DNA of 18,627 bases from the NCBI GenBank assembly GCA_002403445.1, contig DHHU01000032.1:256-18882 (forward strand), read 5' to 3'. The DNA comes from Salinisphaeraceae bacterium UBA4764 (GTDB lineage: Bacteria > Pseudomonadota > Gammaproteobacteria > Nevskiales > Salinisphaeraceae). The position numbers and the translations under genes were made by a program. The notes below the pieces were generated by a model, which saw nothing but the letters and a program-made list of their open reading frames with translations, had not been told where the DNA came from and ran no database searches. Positions 15,468 through 18,627 of this stretch are shown here, in pieces (position 1 is the first letter of the stretch; every line of letters begins with the position of its first letter).

Positions 15468-16511
15468 GTGAGGGAGAACAATTCCTTTACACTTGATGAG
15501 CTTGCCGCGCGAGCCGGTGAATATGTCACTTGCGTTCGCGGCGGCCAAGTGTTGATCAGTGATGTTTGTGCGCTTTATCCGGGCCAGATGAATGCTGTAG
15601 CGTTTGCCGATGCCGGTACCCGGCGCGCGTTACTTGTGCAAACTGCGGCGGCTGCCGTAGTAACAACGTCAGAACAGGCTGAGGTGACTGACAAACCGGC
15701 GGTTATCTGCACGCATCCTCGAGAAACGTTTGTACACATTGCATCGGCGTTTGAGCTATCGCCGCCAGTTGCTGGTGTAGCCGACGGCGCCCGCGTTGCC
15801 CCTAGCGCCCGCGTTGCATCCAATGCTGCGATCAGGACTGGCGCGGTGATCGAGGCCGGTGCGGTGATCGGGCCAGCCACTATTGTCGAAACCAATGCCG
15901 TTGTCGGCCGAGAAGTTGTGGTAGGTGAGGGCTGTTACGTGGGCCGTGGTGTCGTACTTGAGCCCGGTGTTCGCTTAGGCTGCAGCGTCACTATCGGGCC
16001 TGGTGCCGTTTTAGGGGCTAGGGGCTTTGGATTGGTCGAGGATGGCTCGGGGTGGCGCGGCATGCCGCAGCTTGGCGGAGTATTCATAGGCGACAGCGTC
16101 GAGATCGGTGCCAACACCACGATCGACCGCGGAGCACTCGACGATACCCGTATCCAAGATCGCGTCTGCATCGATAACCAGGTTCACATCGGACATAACG
16201 TCTATGTTGGGGGCCGAACCCTGATTGCCGGTTGTACCGGAATTGCCGGATCGGTAACAATCGGTGCTGATTGCCGACTCGGCGGCGGTGTCGGCATCTC
16301 GGATCACGTTACGATTGCCGATGGCGTCTGGCTCACCGCAGGCACTCTGGTTCCGAGCGACATACCCACTGCGGGAGTTTACTCAACGGGTCTTAAGCCA
16401 ATGCCTGTTCGCGCTTGGTGGCGGTGTGTCGCCGGCCTTAGGCGGCTGGATCGACTGGATCGTCGCGTCCGGCATCTTGAAGCGAGCCTACGTACCAACC
16501 GAGATTCTTAA
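15468..16511 (+). CDS. lpxD: UDP-3-O-(3-hydroxyacyl)glucosamine N-acyltransferase
   Basis: LpxD adds the second 3-hydroxyacyl chain, on nitrogen, in lipid A synthesis, using acyl-ACP. The 347-residue protein (E. coli 341) has an N-terminal uridine-binding domain with FTLDELAARAG, a long left-handed beta helix of hexapeptide repeats (about 105-290), and a C-terminal helix. The catalytic histidine corresponds to H243 in VHIGHN, and the GARGFGLV, TTIDRGALDDT and GVYSTG segments are diagnostic. The only usable start is GTG at 15468. No ribosome site lies before it, while an AGGGAG sits just inside the gene, so initiation may be unusual. It lies 53 bases after bamA and shares the base of its TAA stop with the fabZ start (TAATG). 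Confidence 0.96.
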   Translation: MRENNSFTLDELAARAGEYVTCVRGGQVLISDVCALYPGQMNAVAFADAGTRRALLVQTAAAAVVTTSEQAEVTDKPAVICTHPRETFVHIASAFELSPPVAGVADGARVAPSARVASNAAIRTGAVIEAGAVIGPATIVETNAVVGREVVVGEGCYVGRGVVLEPGVRLGCSVTIGPGAVLGARGFGLVEDGSGWRGMPQLGGVFIGDSVEIGANTTIDRGALDDTRIQDRVCIDNQVHIGHNVYVGGRTLIAGCTGIAGSVTIGADCRLGGGVGISDHVTIADGVWLTAGTLVPSDIPTAGVYSTGLKPMPVRAWWRCVAGLRRLDRLDRRVRHLEASLRTNRDS

Positions 16512-16960
16512 TGACAGAACAAGACGACATTCGGGCGATCATGGCCCAGGTTCCGCATCGCTATCCGTTTTTACTGGTTGATCGTGTGCTACTTTGCGAA
16601 CCCGGGGAGCGTATTACGGCCCTTAAGAATGTGACATTCAACGAACCGTTTTTCCCCGGCCATTTTCCGAGTCAGCCGGTGATGCCGGGCGTGTTGATCC
16701 TTGAAGCGCTGGCTCAGGCCGGTTTGATTCTGGGACATCGCACGGTTGAAGGTGATCCGGGAACTATCGTGTACTTCGCCGGTATCGACAAGGCCCGATT
16801 TAAGCGACAGGTCGTGCCGGGTGACCAGCTATTGCTCAAACTCGGAATTGGCCAAGCGAAAACCCGCTTGTGGCGCTTCGATGCCGAGGCTTGGGTTGAG
16901 GATAGGCTGGCATGCAGCGCCCAGCTGATGGCGATTCCGGATCGACGCAATGGCAGTTGA
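16511..16960 (+). CDS. fabZ: 3-hydroxyacyl-[acyl-carrier-protein] dehydratase
   Basis: FabZ dehydrates 3-hydroxyacyl-ACP in fatty acid elongation and competes with LpxA and LpxD for the same substrate, which explains its place between them. The hot-dog-fold protein is 149 residues (E. coli 151) with PHRYPFLLVDRV (15-26), catalytic H51 in FFPGHFP, and catalytic E65 in LILEALAQAG. It starts at the ATG overlapping the lpxD stop by one base and ends 11 bases inside lpxA. All key residues are intact. Confidence 0.97.
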   Translation: MTEQDDIRAIMAQVPHRYPFLLVDRVLLCEPGERITALKNVTFNEPFFPGHFPSQPVMPGVLILEALAQAGLILGHRTVEGDPGTIVYFAGIDKARFKRQVVPGDQLLLKLGIGQAKTRLWRFDAEAWVEDRLACSAQLMAIPDRRNGS

Positions 16961-17723
16961 CCCGCTAGCCAGCGTCGATCCCAGTGCTCGCCTGGCGGAT
17001 GATGTCGAAGTAGCCCCCTTCGCTGTGCTTGGCCCCGAAGTCGAGGTGGGGTCAGGCACTGTCATCGGATCCCACACGGTGATTTCCGGCCACACGCTTA
17101 TCGGCTGCGATAATCAAATAGCGGCGTTTGTGTCGCTGGGCGCAGCACCACAGCATCGCGGATATAACGGCGAACCGACTGAGCTGACGATCGGCGACCG
17201 CAACCAAATCCGCGAGTTCGCCAGCATCCATCGGGGGACTGCGGCAGGCGGCGGCATGACTGTCATAGGCGACGATAACTTCATCATGGCATATGCGCAC
17301 GTCGCTCACGACTGTATTCTTTGTAACGATATCACCATGGCCAACGGTGCCAGTCTGGCTGGCCATGTGCGTGTTGACAGTGGCGCTGTTTTATCGGGTT
17401 TCGCTTTGGTTTATCAATTTCGCCGTATCGGCAAGCTCGCGTTTCTGGCTTACAATAGTGGCGTAATACATGATGTGCCCGCGTTTATCCGCACCGCCGG
17501 CTCGCCGGCCAAGTCGAACGGCGTCAATTCCATTGGTATGCAGCGGGCCGGCTATGCTCACGAAGAGATACTCGCCGTGAAATCCGCATATCGCTTGGTT
17601 TACAGACAAGGCCTGCAACTCGATAAAGCGCGCTGCGAGGTACGCGCGGCTGCAGCCAAGCAGCCTGCCGTCGCAGAGTTCGCCGAAAGCCTGGAGCGCG
17701 CCCAACACGGCATCGTGCGTTGA
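16950..17723 (+). CDS. lpxA: UDP-N-acetylglucosamine acyltransferase (lipid A step 1)
   Basis: LpxA transfers a 3-hydroxyacyl chain from ACP to UDP-GlcNAc, the first lipid A step, in the cytosol. The 257-residue protein has the hexapeptide beta helix (about 5-185) and the helical C-terminal domain. The catalytic histidine is H120 in AHVAHDC (115-121; E. coli H125), with H117 and H139 also kept. Three departures stand out against E. coli: Y155 replaces H160, Y168 replaces the acyl-length ruler G173 (methionine in Pseudomonas), and H69/G71 replace D74/K76 near the nucleotide-sugar site. These suggest a changed acyl length and perhaps substrate preference. The start overlaps the fabZ end by 11 bases, and lpxB starts 17 bases later. 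Confidence 0.95.
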   Translation: MAVDPLASVDPSARLADDVEVAPFAVLGPEVEVGSGTVIGSHTVISGHTLIGCDNQIAAFVSLGAAPQHRGYNGEPTELTIGDRNQIREFASIHRGTAAGGGMTVIGDDNFIMAYAHVAHDCILCNDITMANGASLAGHVRVDSGAVLSGFALVYQFRRIGKLAFLAYNSGVIHDVPAFIRTAGSPAKSNGVNSIGMQRAGYAHEEILAVKSAYRLVYRQGLQLDKARCEVRAAAAKQPAVAEFAESLERAQHGIVR

Positions 17724-17739
17724 CAGTGAAACTCGGTTA

Positions 17740-18627
17740 ATGGCGTCGGCGCCGACGTTCGCGATTGTGGCCGGCGAATCGTCTTCAGATACCCTCGCGG
17801 CCGGATTAATGTTGCAGTTGCGGCATGATTGGCCCGATGCTCGGTTTATCGGCGTAACAGGGCCGGCCATGCGGGCCGCTGGCTGTGACTCCTTGGCTGA
17901 TATCGATGACCTCAGCCTGTTTGGTATTGGGGAAGTTGTTGCTCAATTGCCGCGCCTTCTGCGGTTTCGAGCCCGACTTGAGCGCGATATCAGTGCGGCT
18001 GACCCGAGCGTATTCATCGGTGTGGATGCGCCGGCGCTGAATCTCGGTCTGGCTGGCCGGTTCAAATTACGCGGTGTTGCCACGGTCCAGTATGTCGCAC
18101 CCACAGCTTGGGCTTGGCACCAGGGCCGGACTAGAAAAATAAGACGCGCGATCGATTTATTGTTGGTTATTTTTCCGTTCGAGCCAGCGTTTTTTGCGCG
18201 TTTTGGAATCAACGCTCGATTCGTGGGCCATCCTTTGAAGGATCGCTTTGACGGCTATGACAACAAACATACTGCACGCTCGGCTTTGGATCTGACGGCC
18301 GAAGCCAAGGTAGTCGCGGTCTTGCCCGGCAGCCGGCGAGGCGAGGTTGAGCGGCTTGCGCCGCGTTTTGTTGCGGCAGTGCGACGGGTTACGGAGGCGC
18401 ACGGCCCACTGACACTCCTTATCCCCGTGGCTCATTCCGGCCTTTGGCAGTTGCTTCAGCACGTGGCTTCGAATGCCCAGCAGCCTGGGCAAGAACACCT
18501 CGATGTGCGACTGATTGATGGCGACGCGTCAACCGTTTTACAGGCGGCTGATGTGGCGCTCGTGGCTTCCGGTACGGCTACCCTCGAAGCTGTCATGGCT
18601 GATACGCCGATGGTCGTGGCCTATCGG
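17740..18627 (+). CDS. lpxB: Lipid-A-disaccharide synthase (3' end beyond window)
   Basis: LpxB is the GT-B fold glycosyltransferase that joins UDP-diacylglucosamine and lipid X into the lipid A disaccharide. The window holds 296 codons, of about 380 expected, so the C-terminus is cut. From the ATG at 17740 the protein reads MASAPTFAIVAGESSSD, then IGVDAPALN (93-101), where D96 matches the essential Asp98 of E. coli, then VAPTAWAWHQGR, LPGSRRGEVE (195-204) and VASGTATLEA. Minor differences are AGESSSD where GETSGD is usual and PALN for PDFN. Only 16 bases separate it from the lpxA stop. No strong ribosome site is seen, so coupling to lpxA is likely. Confidence 0.96.
   Translation, partial: MASAPTFAIVAGESSSDTLAAGLMLQLRHDWPDARFIGVTGPAMRAAGCDSLADIDDLSLFGIGEVVAQLPRLLRFRARLERDISAADPSVFIGVDAPALNLGLAGRFKLRGVATVQYVAPTAWAWHQGRTRKIRRAIDLLLVIFPFEPAFFARFGINARFVGHPLKDRFDGYDNKHTARSALDLTAEAKVVAVLPGSRRGEVERLAPRFVAAVRRVTEAHGPLTLLIPVAHSGLWQLLQHVASNAQQPGQEHLDVRLIDGDASTVLQAADVALVASGTATLEAVMADTPMVVAYR

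Overview
This window is a conserved chromosomal segment of a Gram-negative bacterium, almost certainly a gammaproteobacterium. The gene order rpsB-tsf-pyrH-frr-uppS-cdsA-(dxr)-rseP-bamA-(skp)-lpxD-fabZ-lpxA-lpxB, with map-glnD-dapD-dapE reading the other way, is typical of that class. I could not place the genus. Genes are GC-rich, tightly packed and joined by short overlaps. I see no insertion sequence, phage gene, CRISPR array or novel multi-gene system.

Layout. Positions 1-331 are lower in GC, contain no gene I can support, and lie just past the 3' end of a minus-strand tRNA-Thr(CGU). A tRNA-Ser(UGA) is transcribed away from it on the plus strand. From 645 to 6482 a minus-strand cluster reads map, glnD, dapD, yffB-like, dapE. 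It covers N-terminal methionine removal, nitrogen-status signalling and two steps of lysine/diaminopimelate synthesis. Three of its four junctions are 4-base ATGA overlaps, so it is probably one operon or two closely spaced ones. The divergent spacer 6483-6720 carries an extended -10 promoter and a structured leader in front of rpsB.

From 6721 to the right edge all genes are on the plus strand. They encode ribosomal protein S2 and EF-Ts, UMP kinase, ribosome recycling factor, undecaprenyl diphosphate synthase, CDP-diglyceride synthase, the RseP site-2 protease, the BamA outer-membrane assembly protein, and LpxD-FabZ-LpxA-LpxB for lipid A. LpxB is cut by the window end. The group links translation to building the envelope: lipid carrier, phospholipid precursor, sigma-E stress protease, porin assembly and lipid A.

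The points worth a second look are departures from the family norm. dxr is absent between cdsA and rseP, and skp is absent between bamA and lpxD. LpxA has a tyrosine at the acyl-chain ruler position and at a normally conserved histidine. BamA is extraordinarily lysine/arginine-rich in its periplasmic half. CdsA lacks the Lys-Asp pair of its signature. S2 carries a long acidic tail. The basic exported proteins beside ordinary acidic cytosolic ones could fit an acidic habitat, but that is inference.
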